Assembly: GCF_000739015.1 (NCBI RefSeq)
Contig: NZ_JPUG01000062.1
Span: 62,001 to 126,000 of the forward strand
Origin: Microvirga sp. BSC39
Lineage (GTDB): Bacteria > Pseudomonadota > Alphaproteobacteria > Rhizobiales > Beijerinckiaceae
Direction: 5' to 3'
DNA length: 64,000 nt
In this document: positions 26,635-35,727 of the stretch, piece by piece
Layout: every line of letters starts with the position of its first letter
Position numbering within the stretch: the first letter of the stretch is position 1
Made by a program: the position numbers and the translations under genes
The notes under the pieces: model-generated
What the model was told of the DNA's origin: nothing
Seen by the model: the letters and a program-made list of their open reading frames with translations, nothing else
Databases searched by the model: none

Positions 26635-27438
26635 ATGCTGAATCTTCTCAATCTTTATGACGCTGAAGTCCGTGGCTCACTTGCTGCTCCTGCGCCCGGT
26701 TTTCGCGCCGAGCGCGTCGGGCCCGTCGTGCGTCTCGTCGGGCCGACACCTGATCCCAACGACAACGCTGTCGTCCTCGCTCAGCTCAGCGAGGCCGATG
26801 CGGACCAGGAAATCGCCCGCCAGATCAGCTTCTTTGGCGCACTGGGACATGCTTTCGAGTGGAAGCATTTCAGCCACGATCAGCCGGCGAGCCTGCCGGA
26901 TAAACTGCGCGCCGCAGGCTTCGAAGCTCAAGAATCCGAGACCCTCGTGGCCTTGGACGCCAGCCGGGACTTCGCCGATGCCGATCTTCAAGACGGGATC
27001 AGGCTCAGGGAATTGAAGGATCCCGGCGCCCTGGCAGCAATCGGCGTGGTGAACACCGCCGTTTACGGGAATGCGCGGCATTCGGAGTGGCTGGTCGCCT
27101 CCATTGCAAAGGAGAAGCAATCGGATCCTGATTCGATCAGGATCTACGCAGCCTTTGCGGGAGACCAACCTGTCAGCGTCGGCTGGGTCCGTCACAAGCG
27201 CGGGGAAACGTTTGGAAGCCTCTGGGGTGGCTCGACGCTTCCGGAATGGCGCGGCAAGGGCATCTACTCGGCACTGGTCGCCATCCGGGCTCGCGAGGCG
27301 CGGCAGCAGGGCTGCCGCTGGCTGACGGTGGATTGCAGCCCGATGAGCCTGCCGATTCTGGAACGGCGAGGATTTCGACGCCTCAGCACCACGACACCCT
27401 ACGTCTGGTCGCCAAAGGTCCTCAACAGGGAGACCTGA
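26635..27438 (+). CDS. GNAT-family N-acetyltransferase
   Basis: 267 aa. The C-terminal half (about 125-260) is a GNAT domain with the acetyl-CoA loop LPEWRGKGIYSALVAIRAREARQQG and the C-terminal SPMSLPILERRGF. The N-terminal half is a diverged, possibly GNAT-related domain. Substrate unknown. Start: ATG 26635; an in-frame GTG at 26620 is an alternative, and neither has a strong ribosome binding site. Confidence 0.85.
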   Translation: MLNLLNLYDAEVRGSLAAPAPGFRAERVGPVVRLVGPTPDPNDNAVVLAQLSEADADQEIARQISFFGALGHAFEWKHFSHDQPASLPDKLRAAGFEAQESETLVALDASRDFADADLQDGIRLRELKDPGALAAIGVVNTAVYGNARHSEWLVASIAKEKQSDPDSIRIYAAFAGDQPVSVGWVRHKRGETFGSLWGGSTLPEWRGKGIYSALVAIRAREARQQGCRWLTVDCSPMSLPILERRGFRRLSTTTPYVWSPKVLNRET

Positions 27439-27483
27439 AGAGCCCTCTTGCCGACGAGGGTCTAAAGCGCGACAATAATCCTT

Positions 27484-28320
27484 ATGAAAAGCATTCTCGT
27501 CCCGATCGAAGACCACGGCGTCATTGAGCCTCAGCTGGAGGCTGCTCTGCAGCTCGCCCAGCTGTTCGACAGCTATATCGAGGGGATTGCCATCACGCCG
27601 GACTACCCGGTGGTCCTGCCGGTGGACATCGCCATCGGCGTTCCCTCCCCCATCACCCCCGAGAACCGCCTCGAGATGGCCCGCGCCTGCCGCGAGCGCT
27701 TCGAGGCCTTCATGACCGGAAAGCAGATCTCGCGCGCTGCTGCCGGGCTCATGGGCCTGAGTTCCGGCTGGCGACAGGACGGGCTGATGGAGGACGCCTT
27801 CCTCGGAGCCTACGGGCGCGTCTTCGACATTGTCGTCGTAGGACGGCCCGATGGATCGAACGGCCAGACGCGCCTTTCCACGGCGGAGGCCGCCCTCTTC
27901 GAGGCCGGACGGCCCGTCCTGATCGCTCCGCCGGTTCCGGCCCGCAGCTTCGGTGAAACGGCTGTCATTGCCTGGAACCGGAGCACGGAAACGGCCCGTG
28001 CGGTGCTGGATTCGATGCCGCTGCTCCGGAAGGCCAAGCGGGTCGTCGTTCTCGAGCTCGACGACTGGGGGGTTCCCGGGCCCTCCGGCTCGGAGCTTGC
28101 CCGTCATCTCCGCATGCACGATCTGCCGGCCGAAGCCATCACGGCAGCCGATCCATCCAACCGGCCCGGTGAAACGATCCTGAAGGAAGCCGCGGCCCTT
28201 GGCTGCGACCTGCTGGTGAAAGGTGCTTACACCCAGAGCCGCCTGCGGCAGATGTTCTTCGGAGGGGCGACCAGCCATATCCTGGGCAACACGACCATGC
28301 CCGTCCTGATGGCTCACTGA
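27484..28320 (+). CDS. Universal stress protein (UspA family), double domain
   Basis: 278 aa, the length of a tandem UspA protein. The second half ends in the canonical nucleotide-binding pattern KGAYTQSRLRQMFFGGATSH followed by ILGNTTMPVLMAH. The first half starts SILVPIEDHG but lacks a clear G-loop, so only one ATP site may be competent. Cytosolic. It starts 45 bases after the GNAT gene. Confidence 0.9.
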   Translation: MKSILVPIEDHGVIEPQLEAALQLAQLFDSYIEGIAITPDYPVVLPVDIAIGVPSPITPENRLEMARACRERFEAFMTGKQISRAAAGLMGLSSGWRQDGLMEDAFLGAYGRVFDIVVVGRPDGSNGQTRLSTAEAALFEAGRPVLIAPPVPARSFGETAVIAWNRSTETARAVLDSMPLLRKAKRVVVLELDDWGVPGPSGSELARHLRMHDLPAEAITAADPSNRPGETILKEAAALGCDLLVKGAYTQSRLRQMFFGGATSHILGNTTMPVLMAH

Positions 28321-28338
28321 TCGGATATCGCTCTGGCC

Positions 28339-29253
28339 ATGTTCCGGGATGTCGCCGTCGTCCTCGATGATCGCTTCCAGCGTCTGCACATTGGATCCGC
28401 ACGCCTGGAAAAGCTGGCGGAGGGATGCCGCTGGGCGGAAGGGCCGGCCTATTTTCCGGCCGGCCGCTACCTGATCTGGAGCGACGTGCCCAACGACCGG
28501 ATGATGCGCTTCGACGAGACGTCGGGCGCCGTCAGCATCTTTCGCCATCCATCAGGCTATTCCAACGGCAACACGGTCGACCGGCAGGGCCGCCTCGTCA
28601 CCTGCGAGCACGGGAACCGGCGCGTGACCCGCACCGAGCATGACGGCTCGATCACGGTGCTCGCCAGCCATCACCAGGGCAAGCGCTTCAACAGTCCCAA
28701 CGATGTGGTGGTGAAGTCCGACGGATCGATCTGGTTCACGGATCCGGCCTACGGAATCGATTCCGACTACGAGGGCCACAAGGCCGAGAGCGAGATCGGC
28801 GATTGCCACGTCTACCGCATCGATCCGCACACAGGTGACGTCCGCATCGTCGCCGGCGATTTCGTCCGCCCGAACGGGATTGCCTTCTCGCCGGACGAGC
28901 GGCGCCTCTATGTCGCCGACACCGGTGCCACCCATGTGAAGGACGGCCCGCGGCACATCCGGGTCTTCGATGTGGACGACCGGGGAGGCCTCTCAGGCGG
29001 CAGCGTCTTCGCCACCTGCACCCAGGGCCTGTTCGACGGCTTCCGGCTGGACGATGCCGGGCGGATCTGGGCGAGCGCCGGTGACGGCGTGCATTGCTAT
29101 GAGAGCGACGGCACCCTCATCGGCAAGATCCTGGTTCCGGAAGCAGTCGCCAATGTCGTGTTCGGAGGCCCGAAGCGCAACCGCCTTTACATCTGCGCCA
29201 CGACGTCGTTTTACGCGATCATGCTGCCCGTGAACGGCGCGAAGACCTTTTGA
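28339..29253 (+). CDS. SMP-30/gluconolactonase family hydrolase
   Basis: 304 aa, a six-bladed beta-propeller. The metal ligands are visible: Glu in AEGPAYFP, Asn in NSPNDVVVKSDGSIWFTDP, and Asn/Asp in RPNGIAFSPDERRLYVADTG. Probably opens a sugar lactone. No signal peptide. It follows the universal stress protein by 18 bases. The sugar cannot be told from the sequence. Confidence 0.88.
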   Translation: MFRDVAVVLDDRFQRLHIGSARLEKLAEGCRWAEGPAYFPAGRYLIWSDVPNDRMMRFDETSGAVSIFRHPSGYSNGNTVDRQGRLVTCEHGNRRVTRTEHDGSITVLASHHQGKRFNSPNDVVVKSDGSIWFTDPAYGIDSDYEGHKAESEIGDCHVYRIDPHTGDVRIVAGDFVRPNGIAFSPDERRLYVADTGATHVKDGPRHIRVFDVDDRGGLSGGSVFATCTQGLFDGFRLDDAGRIWASAGDGVHCYESDGTLIGKILVPEAVANVVFGGPKRNRLYICATTSFYAIMLPVNGAKTF

Positions 29254-29308
29254 AAGATGCACATGCGGCGCTTGTGAATTTCGGCCGCTTCCCGCATGAA
29301 TGCGGCCC

Positions 29309-30244
29309 ATGTCTCACTCCGGTTCCTCCTCAGCCCCCAAGGTTCGGTCAGGCGTCCTTGTCGGCATCGGCCTGATGCTGCTCGGCGTCTTCATGTTCGC
29401 CATGAACGACGTCATGGGAAAGTGGCTGGTCGCCACCTATTCCGTCGGGCAGGTCCTGCTCCTGCGCAGCATTGCGGCCCTGATGGTCCTCCTGCCCCTC
29501 ATGCGTCGGCAGAAGGTTCCCTTCGAGATCCCGCCGCAGCCGGGGCTGCATGTGGTGCGCATCACGCTCTCCACCCTTGAGGTCGCTTGCTTCTACTGGG
29601 CCGTCACCTATCTGCCGCTCGCCGACGTGATGACCTACTACCTGGCGGGGCCGATCTATGTGGCGGCCTTCGCGGCCTTCTGGCTCGGCGAGAAGATCGA
29701 CAAGCCGCGCATGCTTGCCATCGCCTGCGGCTTCGTCGGTGTCCTGATTGCCCTACGCCCGTCGAGCGCCACCCTGTCCCTTCCCGCCCTCATCGCGCTC
29801 GCGGGAAGCCTGTTCTATTCTCTGCTCATGATCACGACCCGCAAGCTGCGGGACACCCACGACGCCACCCTCGTGCTCGGCCAGATTCTCGGAGCCCTGA
29901 TCTTCGGACTCGTTGCAGCGCCGCTCGCCTGGGTTACGCCGGGCCCGCTCGATCTTGCCGGCCTCTTCCTGCTCGGCATCGTGTCCATGGCGGCCCATGT
30001 CTGCGTGAACAGGTCCCTGAAGATCGCCCCGGCTTCCGTGGTCGCCCCCTACCAGTACACCCTCATCGTCTGGGCGATCGTGCTGGGCTATCTGTTCTTC
30101 GGCGACGTCGTGGGGTTCTGGACGCTCGTGGGTGCTGGTGTCATCTGCGGCGCAGGGCTTGCTCTCCTGCTGCTCGAGCGCGAGGCGGCCCGGCGCGGAC
30201 GCGAGGCGAAGGACATCGAGACGCCGGTGCTGCCGGAGGCCTGA
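29309..30244 (+). CDS. DMT-superfamily transporter (EamA domains)
   Basis: 311 aa with ten hydrophobic segments in two EamA repeats (GIGLMLLGVFMFAMNDVMGKW at the start, ASVVAPYQYTLIVWAIVLGYLFFGD near the end). The arrangement is like the S-adenosylmethionine/riboflavin-type DMT carriers, but the substrate is unknown. Start tentative: ATG 29309 is chosen; ATG 29300 is three codons upstream and neither has a clear ribosome binding site. Confidence 0.85.
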   Translation: MSHSGSSSAPKVRSGVLVGIGLMLLGVFMFAMNDVMGKWLVATYSVGQVLLLRSIAALMVLLPLMRRQKVPFEIPPQPGLHVVRITLSTLEVACFYWAVTYLPLADVMTYYLAGPIYVAAFAAFWLGEKIDKPRMLAIACGFVGVLIALRPSSATLSLPALIALAGSLFYSLLMITTRKLRDTHDATLVLGQILGALIFGLVAAPLAWVTPGPLDLAGLFLLGIVSMAAHVCVNRSLKIAPASVVAPYQYTLIVWAIVLGYLFFGDVVGFWTLVGAGVICGAGLALLLLEREAARRGREAKDIETPVLPEA

Positions 30245-30351
30245 GTTCTGCCTGTCGCATCATCCTTTCTGACTAAGGACGGCGCGCGACCCGCGCTTGA
30301 CATGCTGCACTGCAAAGTCATCAATGGCGCAATAACAGAACGGGGAGACCG

Positions 30352-31542
30352 ATGCGCCTGAGACTTAAAATCGCTGCCGCTGCGGCAGGAATTTTCTTTG
30401 CATCTTCAGCTTTTGCTCAAGACATCAAGATCGCTCTGATCGCCGGCAAGACCGGTCCGCTCGAGGCCTACGCCAAGCAGACCGAAGCCGGCTTCATGAT
30501 GGGCCTGGAGTACCTGACCAAGGGCACGATGGCCATCAACGGCCGCAAGATCAACGTGATCGTCAAGGACGATCAACTCAAGGCCGATCTCGCCAAGACG
30601 CTGCTTGAGCAGGCCTACAACGACGACAAGGTCGATCTCGCCGTCGGCACCACCTCGTCCGCTGCGGCTCTGGCCATGCTTCCCGTTGCTGAGGAGAACG
30701 GCAAGGTCCTGATCGTGGAGCCCGCCGTGGCCGACGCGATCACCGGCGAGAAGTGGAACCGCTTCATCTTCCGCACCTCCCGCAACTCGACGCAGGATGC
30801 CTATGGTGCGGCAGCCTCGGTGCCGGCAAGCGGCGACGTGTCGATTGCGACCCTCGCGCAGGACTATGCCTTCGGCAAGGACGGCGTGGCGGCCCTGAAG
30901 AACGCCCTCGCCGAGATCCGCCCGAATGCGAAGGTCGTGTTCGAGGAATATGCTCCGCAGAACGCCACCGACTTCACGGCCTCCGCTCAGCGCATCTTCG
31001 ACGCGCTGAAGGACAAGCCGGGCAAGAAGATCATCAACATCATCTGGGCCGGCCAGCATCCGCTGCCGAAGATCGCCGACCTGAAGCCCGAGCGCTTCGG
31101 TATCGAGATCGCGCCCGGCGGCAACATCCTGCCGGCCATGCAGATCTACAAGAACTACCCCGGCATGGAAGGCGCGATCTACTACTACCATGCCTTCCCG
31201 AAGAACGCGATGAACGACTGGCTCGTAGCCGAGCACCAGAAGCGCTTCAATGCACCGCCGGACTTCTTCACCGCAGGTGGCTTCGCTGCGGCGTCCGCTG
31301 CCGTCACGGCCATCCAGAAGGCAGGCGGCACCGACACCGAGAAGCTGATCACGGCCATGGAGGGCATGACCTTCGAGACGCCGAAGGGGCCGATGACCTT
31401 CCGCAAGGAAGACCACCAGGCCCTGCAGGAGATGTATCACTTCAAGGTCAAGGCTAACGGCAAGGACGCGAACGACCTGCTCGATCTCGTGGCCACCATT
31501 CCGGCCGACAAGATGCCGATCCCGGTTCGGAACAAGCGCTAA
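30352..31542 (+). CDS. Liv-type ABC transporter solute-binding protein (system 1)
   Basis: 396 aa. A Sec signal peptide (cleavage near AFAQ) is followed by a Peripla_BP_6 (LivJ/AmiC-like) domain beginning KIALIAGKTGPLEAYAKQTEAGF. Periplasmic capture of a branched-chain amino acid, amide or related organic acid; the ligand is not resolved. First gene of a five-gene operon ordered binding protein, ATPase, ATPase, permease, permease. GGGGAG precedes the ATG, and the ATPase gene starts 8 bases after the stop. Confidence 0.92.
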   Translation: MRLRLKIAAAAAGIFFASSAFAQDIKIALIAGKTGPLEAYAKQTEAGFMMGLEYLTKGTMAINGRKINVIVKDDQLKADLAKTLLEQAYNDDKVDLAVGTTSSAAALAMLPVAEENGKVLIVEPAVADAITGEKWNRFIFRTSRNSTQDAYGAAASVPASGDVSIATLAQDYAFGKDGVAALKNALAEIRPNAKVVFEEYAPQNATDFTASAQRIFDALKDKPGKKIINIIWAGQHPLPKIADLKPERFGIEIAPGGNILPAMQIYKNYPGMEGAIYYYHAFPKNAMNDWLVAEHQKRFNAPPDFFTAGGFAAASAAVTAIQKAGGTDTEKLITAMEGMTFETPKGPMTFRKEDHQALQEMYHFKVKANGKDANDLLDLVATIPADKMPIPVRNKR

Positions 31543-31550
31543 ACAGACCA

Positions 31551-32330
31551 GTGACCGCATCAACGACAACGACGCCCGCGCTTGAAACGCGCGGGCTTAC
31601 TATTCGCTTCGGCGGCCATGTGGCCGTCAACGATGTGTCGTGCCGCTTCACTCCCGGCACGCTTACATCCATTGTCGGTCCCAACGGCGCCGGCAAGACC
31701 ACCTATTTCAACCTGATCTCCGGCCAGTTGCGCGCCTCATCAGGTCAGGTGATCGTCGGCGGCGAGGACATCACGGGTCTTGCTCCCTCGGCCCGCACCA
31801 AGCGCGGGCTCGGACGCGCCTTCCAGCTCACCAACCTTTTTCCGCAGCTTACCGCGCTCGAAAATGTGCGCCTTGCCGTGCAGAGCCGTGCCGATGCAGG
31901 CTGGTCGCTCCTCAAGGTGTGGAACACCCGCCGCGATCTGATCGAGCAGGCGGAGGCGGTTCTGGAGCGCGTGCGGCTGGCCGACAAGCGCCACATCGCG
32001 CCGAAAGCGCTCTCGCACGGGGACCAACGCAAGCTTGAGGTCGCGCTTCTCATTGCCATGGAGCCCAAGGTCTTCATGTTCGATGAGCCGACCGCCGGCA
32101 TGAGCGTCGACGAGGTGCCGACCATTCTCGAACTCATCAACGACATCAGGCAGCGTGGAGATGCCACCGTGCTTCTCGTGGAGCACAAGATGGACGTGGT
32201 GCGCTCGCTCTCGGACCGCATCATCGTGTTGCACAACGGTGCGCTTGTGGCCGACGGCGATCCCGCCGAGGTCATTGCCTCACCGGTGGTACAGGAAGCC
32301 TATCTCGGCGTGGAGGTCGCCCGTGACTGA
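31551..32330 (+). CDS. Liv-type ABC transporter ATP-binding protein (LivG-like, system 1)
   Basis: 259 aa. Walker A GPNGAGKTT, LSHGDQRKLEVAL as the signature (LSHG replaces LSGG, usual for LivG), Walker B VFMFDEPTAGMS. GTG start at 31551 (VTASTTTT). The stop overlaps the start of the second ATPase gene by 8 bases, so the two are coupled. Partner of the LivF-like protein that follows. Confidence 0.92.
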   Translation: MTASTTTTPALETRGLTIRFGGHVAVNDVSCRFTPGTLTSIVGPNGAGKTTYFNLISGQLRASSGQVIVGGEDITGLAPSARTKRGLGRAFQLTNLFPQLTALENVRLAVQSRADAGWSLLKVWNTRRDLIEQAEAVLERVRLADKRHIAPKALSHGDQRKLEVALLIAMEPKVFMFDEPTAGMSVDEVPTILELINDIRQRGDATVLLVEHKMDVVRSLSDRIIVLHNGALVADGDPAEVIASPVVQEAYLGVEVARD

Positions 32331-33048
32331 GCCTCTCCTGCAGCTTTCCGACGTGCACACGCATATCGGCCCCTATCACATTCTCCACGGGGTGGACTTC
32401 GCCGTTCCGGCAGGCGAATTGACCATGCTGCTCGGCCGTAATGGTGCCGGCAAGTCCACGACCCTGCGCACCATCATGGGCCTGTGGCAGGCTTCCTCGG
32501 GTCGCATCCACTTCGACGGCAGCGATATCACCACCTGGTCGACGCCCGACATCGCGCGCGCCGGGATCGCCTACGTGCCGGAAGCCATGGGCATCTTCAC
32601 CGATCTGACGGTGCGCGAGAATATCGTGCTCGCCGCCCGCAGCGGTCCCGTGGACAAGACCCGCCTCGACTGGATCCTGGGGCTGTTTCCCGCGCTCAAG
32701 CGCTTCTGGAACCTGCCCGCCGGCAATCTCTCCGGCGGACAGAAGCAGATGCTGGCCATTGCCCGCGCCATCGCGGAGCCCCGCCGCCTGCTGCTCATCG
32801 ACGAGCCGACCAAGGGCCTGGCTCCCGTCATGGTGCGCAGCATGATCGAGGCCTTCAAGGCCCTGAAGGCGTCAGGCGAGACGATCCTGCTCGTGGAGCA
32901 GAACTTTTATGCCGCCTCGGCGCTCGGCGACAATGTGATCGTGATGGATGACGGACGCATCGTGCATTCCGGCGCCATGAGCGACCTCGTGGCGGACAAG
33001 GACATGCAGCAGCGCCTGCTCGGCCTCTCTCTGGATGCTCACCAATGA
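32323..33048 (+). CDS. Liv-type ABC transporter ATP-binding protein (LivF-like, system 1)
   Basis: 241 aa. Walker A GRNGAGKST, signature LSGGQKQM, Walker B LLLIDEPTKGLAP, typical for LivF. Start: GTG 32323 (VTEPLLQLSDVHTHIG), eight bases inside the previous gene. Longer in-frame starts lie within livG and are rejected. Its TGA overlaps the ATG of the permease gene (ATGA at 33045). Confidence 0.92.
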   Translation: MTEPLLQLSDVHTHIGPYHILHGVDFAVPAGELTMLLGRNGAGKSTTLRTIMGLWQASSGRIHFDGSDITTWSTPDIARAGIAYVPEAMGIFTDLTVRENIVLAARSGPVDKTRLDWILGLFPALKRFWNLPAGNLSGGQKQMLAIARAIAEPRRLLLIDEPTKGLAPVMVRSMIEAFKALKASGETILLVEQNFYAASALGDNVIVMDDGRIVHSGAMSDLVADKDMQQRLLGLSLDAHQ

Positions 33049-34067
33049 GTGACATGGCTGCCCCATCCTCGGCTCCTGCCGAGCTCCCCCGCGCGAAGAC
33101 CGATTGGTTGCCGCTCCTCCTGATCCCGGCTTTGGGCCTTCTGGCCCTGCCCTTCGTCGGCAGTCCCTCGACCTGGGTGACGCTCACGGTCGCAGGGCTC
33201 GCCATGGGCATGATGATCTTCCTGATGGCCTCGGGGCTCACCCTCGTGTTCGGCCTCATGGACATCATCAATTTCGGACACGGTGTTTTCATCTCGCTCG
33301 GCGCCTACGCCACTCTTCTCGTATTGGGCCCCCTGGCCGGCTGGGCGCTGTCGGATTCCATCGGTTTGAACTTGGCGCTCCTTGGGCTTTGCATCCTGGT
33401 CGCTATGGGCGTCACGGCCCTGGCCGGGGCCGTTTTCGAGCGGGTGATCGTCCGTCCGGTCTATGGGAGCCATCTCAAGCAGATCCTGGTCACCATGGGC
33501 GGCCTGATCGTGACCGAGCAGCTGATCCACGCCATCTGGGGCGCTTCGCCGATCCCGATCCCGCTGCCGCAATCCCTGCGTGGCGCCTTCGTGCTCGGTG
33601 ACATCGTCATGGAGCGCTACCGGGTTATCGCGGTCGTCATCGGTCTTGTGGTGTTCATGGGGATGCAACTGATCCTCAACCGCACCCGTATCGGCCTGCT
33701 CATCCGCGCCGGCGTCGAGAACCCGGAGATGGTCGAGGCACTGGGCTACCGCATCCGCCGGCTCTTCGTCAGCGTGTTCATCGCCGGCTCTGCGCTCGCC
33801 GGTCTCGGCGGCGTCATGTGGGCCTTCTACCGCCAGACGCTCACCGCCGGCATGGGCATGGAGGTGATGGTGCTGGTGTTCATCGTCATCATCATCGGTG
33901 GCCTCGGCTCCGTCGGCGGATGCTTCGTGGGGTCCATCCTCGTCGCCCTCGTGGCCAATTATGTCGGCTTCATCGAGCCGAAGCTGGCGCTGATCTCCAA
34001 CATCCTCGTCATGGCCCTCGTCCTCGTCTGGCGTCCCCAGGGCCTGTTTCCGGTAGCACGCCGATGA
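33045..34067 (+). CDS. Liv-type ABC transporter permease (LivH-like, system 1)
   Basis: 340 aa with about eight membrane helices. The BPD_transp_2 core begins near ASGLTLVFGLMDIINFGHGVF, and the conserved cytoplasmic loop is NPEMVEALGYRIRRLF. The N-terminal 40 residues are an additional charged tail. Overlaps livF and livM by four bases each (ATGA), which shows tight coupling through the operon. Confidence 0.92.
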   Translation: MSDMAAPSSAPAELPRAKTDWLPLLLIPALGLLALPFVGSPSTWVTLTVAGLAMGMMIFLMASGLTLVFGLMDIINFGHGVFISLGAYATLLVLGPLAGWALSDSIGLNLALLGLCILVAMGVTALAGAVFERVIVRPVYGSHLKQILVTMGGLIVTEQLIHAIWGASPIPIPLPQSLRGAFVLGDIVMERYRVIAVVIGLVVFMGMQLILNRTRIGLLIRAGVENPEMVEALGYRIRRLFVSVFIAGSALAGLGGVMWAFYRQTLTAGMGMEVMVLVFIVIIIGGLGSVGGCFVGSILVALVANYVGFIEPKLALISNILVMALVLVWRPQGLFPVARR

Positions 34068-35182
34068 CCTCATCTCCTGCCCTCCCCCTTCCCTTCGACG
34101 AGACCCGCCGGCGCGGCGGGCTCCTGACCGGGCTTTTGTCCTCCGACCTGCCCCGCTCGCGGGCCTTGAGCTTCATTCTCCTCGCTATCTTCGTGCTGCT
34201 GGCCGCGACCCCTTTCCTGTTCTCGGGAAGCCAGCCCGTGGGCACGGCGGCGAAGATCTGCGTGTTCATCGTCCTGGTCGCGAGCTACGACCTGCTGCTC
34301 GGCTATTCCGGCATCGTCTCCTTCGCCCACACCATGTTCTTCGGCATCGGCGGCTACGGCATCGCCATCGCGCTCGAACGCATGGGACCTACCTGGAGCT
34401 CTGCTGCTATCGGCTTAATAGCAGCCCTCGCCCTCTCGGCCGTCCTGGCGATTGCCATCGGCCTGCTGTCGCTCCGGGTGCGCGCCATCTTCTTCTCGAT
34501 GATCACCCTGGCGGTCGCGACCGCAGCAGCTGTTCTGGCCTCTCAGCTGTCTGAGATCACCGGTGGCGAGGACGGGCTGTCGTTCCAGCTGCCGCCGGCG
34601 CTTCGCCCGGCCTTCCGGCTGTTCTCCGAGCCGGTCTTCGGAACCATGATCAACGGCCGCCTGCTGGCCTATTATCTCGTTTTCGTGGTCTCGCTCCTCG
34701 TCTTCCTTGCCCTGCTGCGGATCGTGAACTCGCCCTTCGGCCGCGTGCTGCAGGCGATCCGCGAGAACGAGTTCCGGGCGGAAGCGCTGGGCTACCGGGT
34801 TGTCGCCTACCGCACGGCCGCTTCCGTCATCTCGGCCCTGGCCGCGACGATCGCCGGCGCGCTGATGGCCCTATGGCTGCGCTACAACGGACCGGACACC
34901 ACCCTGTCCTTCTCGATCATGATCGACATCCTGCTCATGGTCGTAATCGGCGGCATGGGCACCATGTATGGCGCCGTCATCGGGGCGGCCCTGTTCGTCC
35001 TGGCCCAGAGCTACCTGCAGGTGCTGATGGGGGCCGGAAGTGCAGCTCTCGCAGGCATCCCGCTCCTGCCCAACCTCATTCATCCCGACCGTTGGCTGCT
35101 GTGGCTCGGCGCCTTGTTCATCATCAGCGTCTATGCCTTTCCAGGCGGCGTCGTCGGCCGCCTGAGGCAGGGCAAGTCCTAA
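34064..35182 (+). CDS. Liv-type ABC transporter permease (LivM-like, system 1)
   Basis: 372 aa. The BPD_transp_2 domain has the LivM motif LLLGYSGIVSFAHTMFFGIGGYG and the loop ENEFRAEALGYRV. The N-terminal 40 residues are cytoplasmic and variable. Start: ATG 34064 overlaps the previous stop. Last gene of the system 1 operon; 61 bases separate it from the GreB-like gene. Confidence 0.92.
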   Translation: MTSSPALPLPFDETRRRGGLLTGLLSSDLPRSRALSFILLAIFVLLAATPFLFSGSQPVGTAAKICVFIVLVASYDLLLGYSGIVSFAHTMFFGIGGYGIAIALERMGPTWSSAAIGLIAALALSAVLAIAIGLLSLRVRAIFFSMITLAVATAAAVLASQLSEITGGEDGLSFQLPPALRPAFRLFSEPVFGTMINGRLLAYYLVFVVSLLVFLALLRIVNSPFGRVLQAIRENEFRAEALGYRVVAYRTAASVISALAATIAGALMALWLRYNGPDTTLSFSIMIDILLMVVIGGMGTMYGAVIGAALFVLAQSYLQVLMGAGSAALAGIPLLPNLIHPDRWLLWLGALFIISVYAFPGGVVGRLRQGKS

Positions 35183-35243
35183 AGGTTAGCCCGGAAACTT
35201 AAGCTACGCTCGAATCGTTTCCCTCCCAGGCGGAGGAAGCGCC

Positions 35244-35711
35244 ATGAGTCGTGCCTTTGTTCGTGAATCTGAGGGCGGAGAAGCCTTCGAGGACCTGCCT
35301 GACCGGTCGATCAGCCCTCACCATCTCGTCACACCGGCGGGTCTCGCCCGCATGGATGCGGAAATTGCGGCCCTGGAGAAGCGCCTGAGGGACGCGCAGG
35401 TCAGGGACGACAAAGCCGAGGTCGCCCGCCTCTCCCGCGATCTGCGCTATTGGTCGGCCCGCAGGGTTTCGGCCGAGGTGGTGCCCCCGCCCACCGACAC
35501 CTCCCACGTCCGCTTCGGCGCCGAGGTCACCTTCGAGCGCGAGGACGGACGCCGACAGACCTACCGCATCGTCGGAGAGGATGAGGCCGACCCTGCCAAG
35601 GGCAGCCTCTCGTACATCTCGCCCTTGGCTCAGGCCCTCATGGGCAAGGAGGTCGGGGATACCGTCATCGTCGGCCAGGGCCAGGCCGAGATCGTCTCGA
35701 TCACCATCTGA
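35244..35711 (+). CDS. GreA/GreB-family transcription factor with shortened coiled coil
   Basis: 155 aa. The C-terminal FKBP-like Gre domain is clear (RFGAEVTFEREDGRRQTYRIVGEDEADP, SPLAQALMGKEVGD). The N-terminal part (about 28-75) is a short coiled coil around LARMDAEIAALEKRLRDA and RLSRDLRYWSARR. The GDxSENAEY tip, whose acidic residues stimulate RNA cleavage in GreA and GreB, is missing. It may still bind the RNA polymerase secondary channel but should not induce transcript cleavage the normal way. GGAGGAAGCGCC precedes the ATG. Monocistronic. Confidence 0.88.
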   Translation: MSRAFVRESEGGEAFEDLPDRSISPHHLVTPAGLARMDAEIAALEKRLRDAQVRDDKAEVARLSRDLRYWSARRVSAEVVPPPTDTSHVRFGAEVTFEREDGRRQTYRIVGEDEADPAKGSLSYISPLAQALMGKEVGDTVIVGQGQAEIVSITI

Positions 35712-35727
35712 GATCCTCAGCCCTCGC

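Noticed and set aside
26677-28548. A 623-codon minus-strand open frame
   Set aside because: Lies across three well-supported plus-strand genes (GNAT, universal stress protein, SMP-30).
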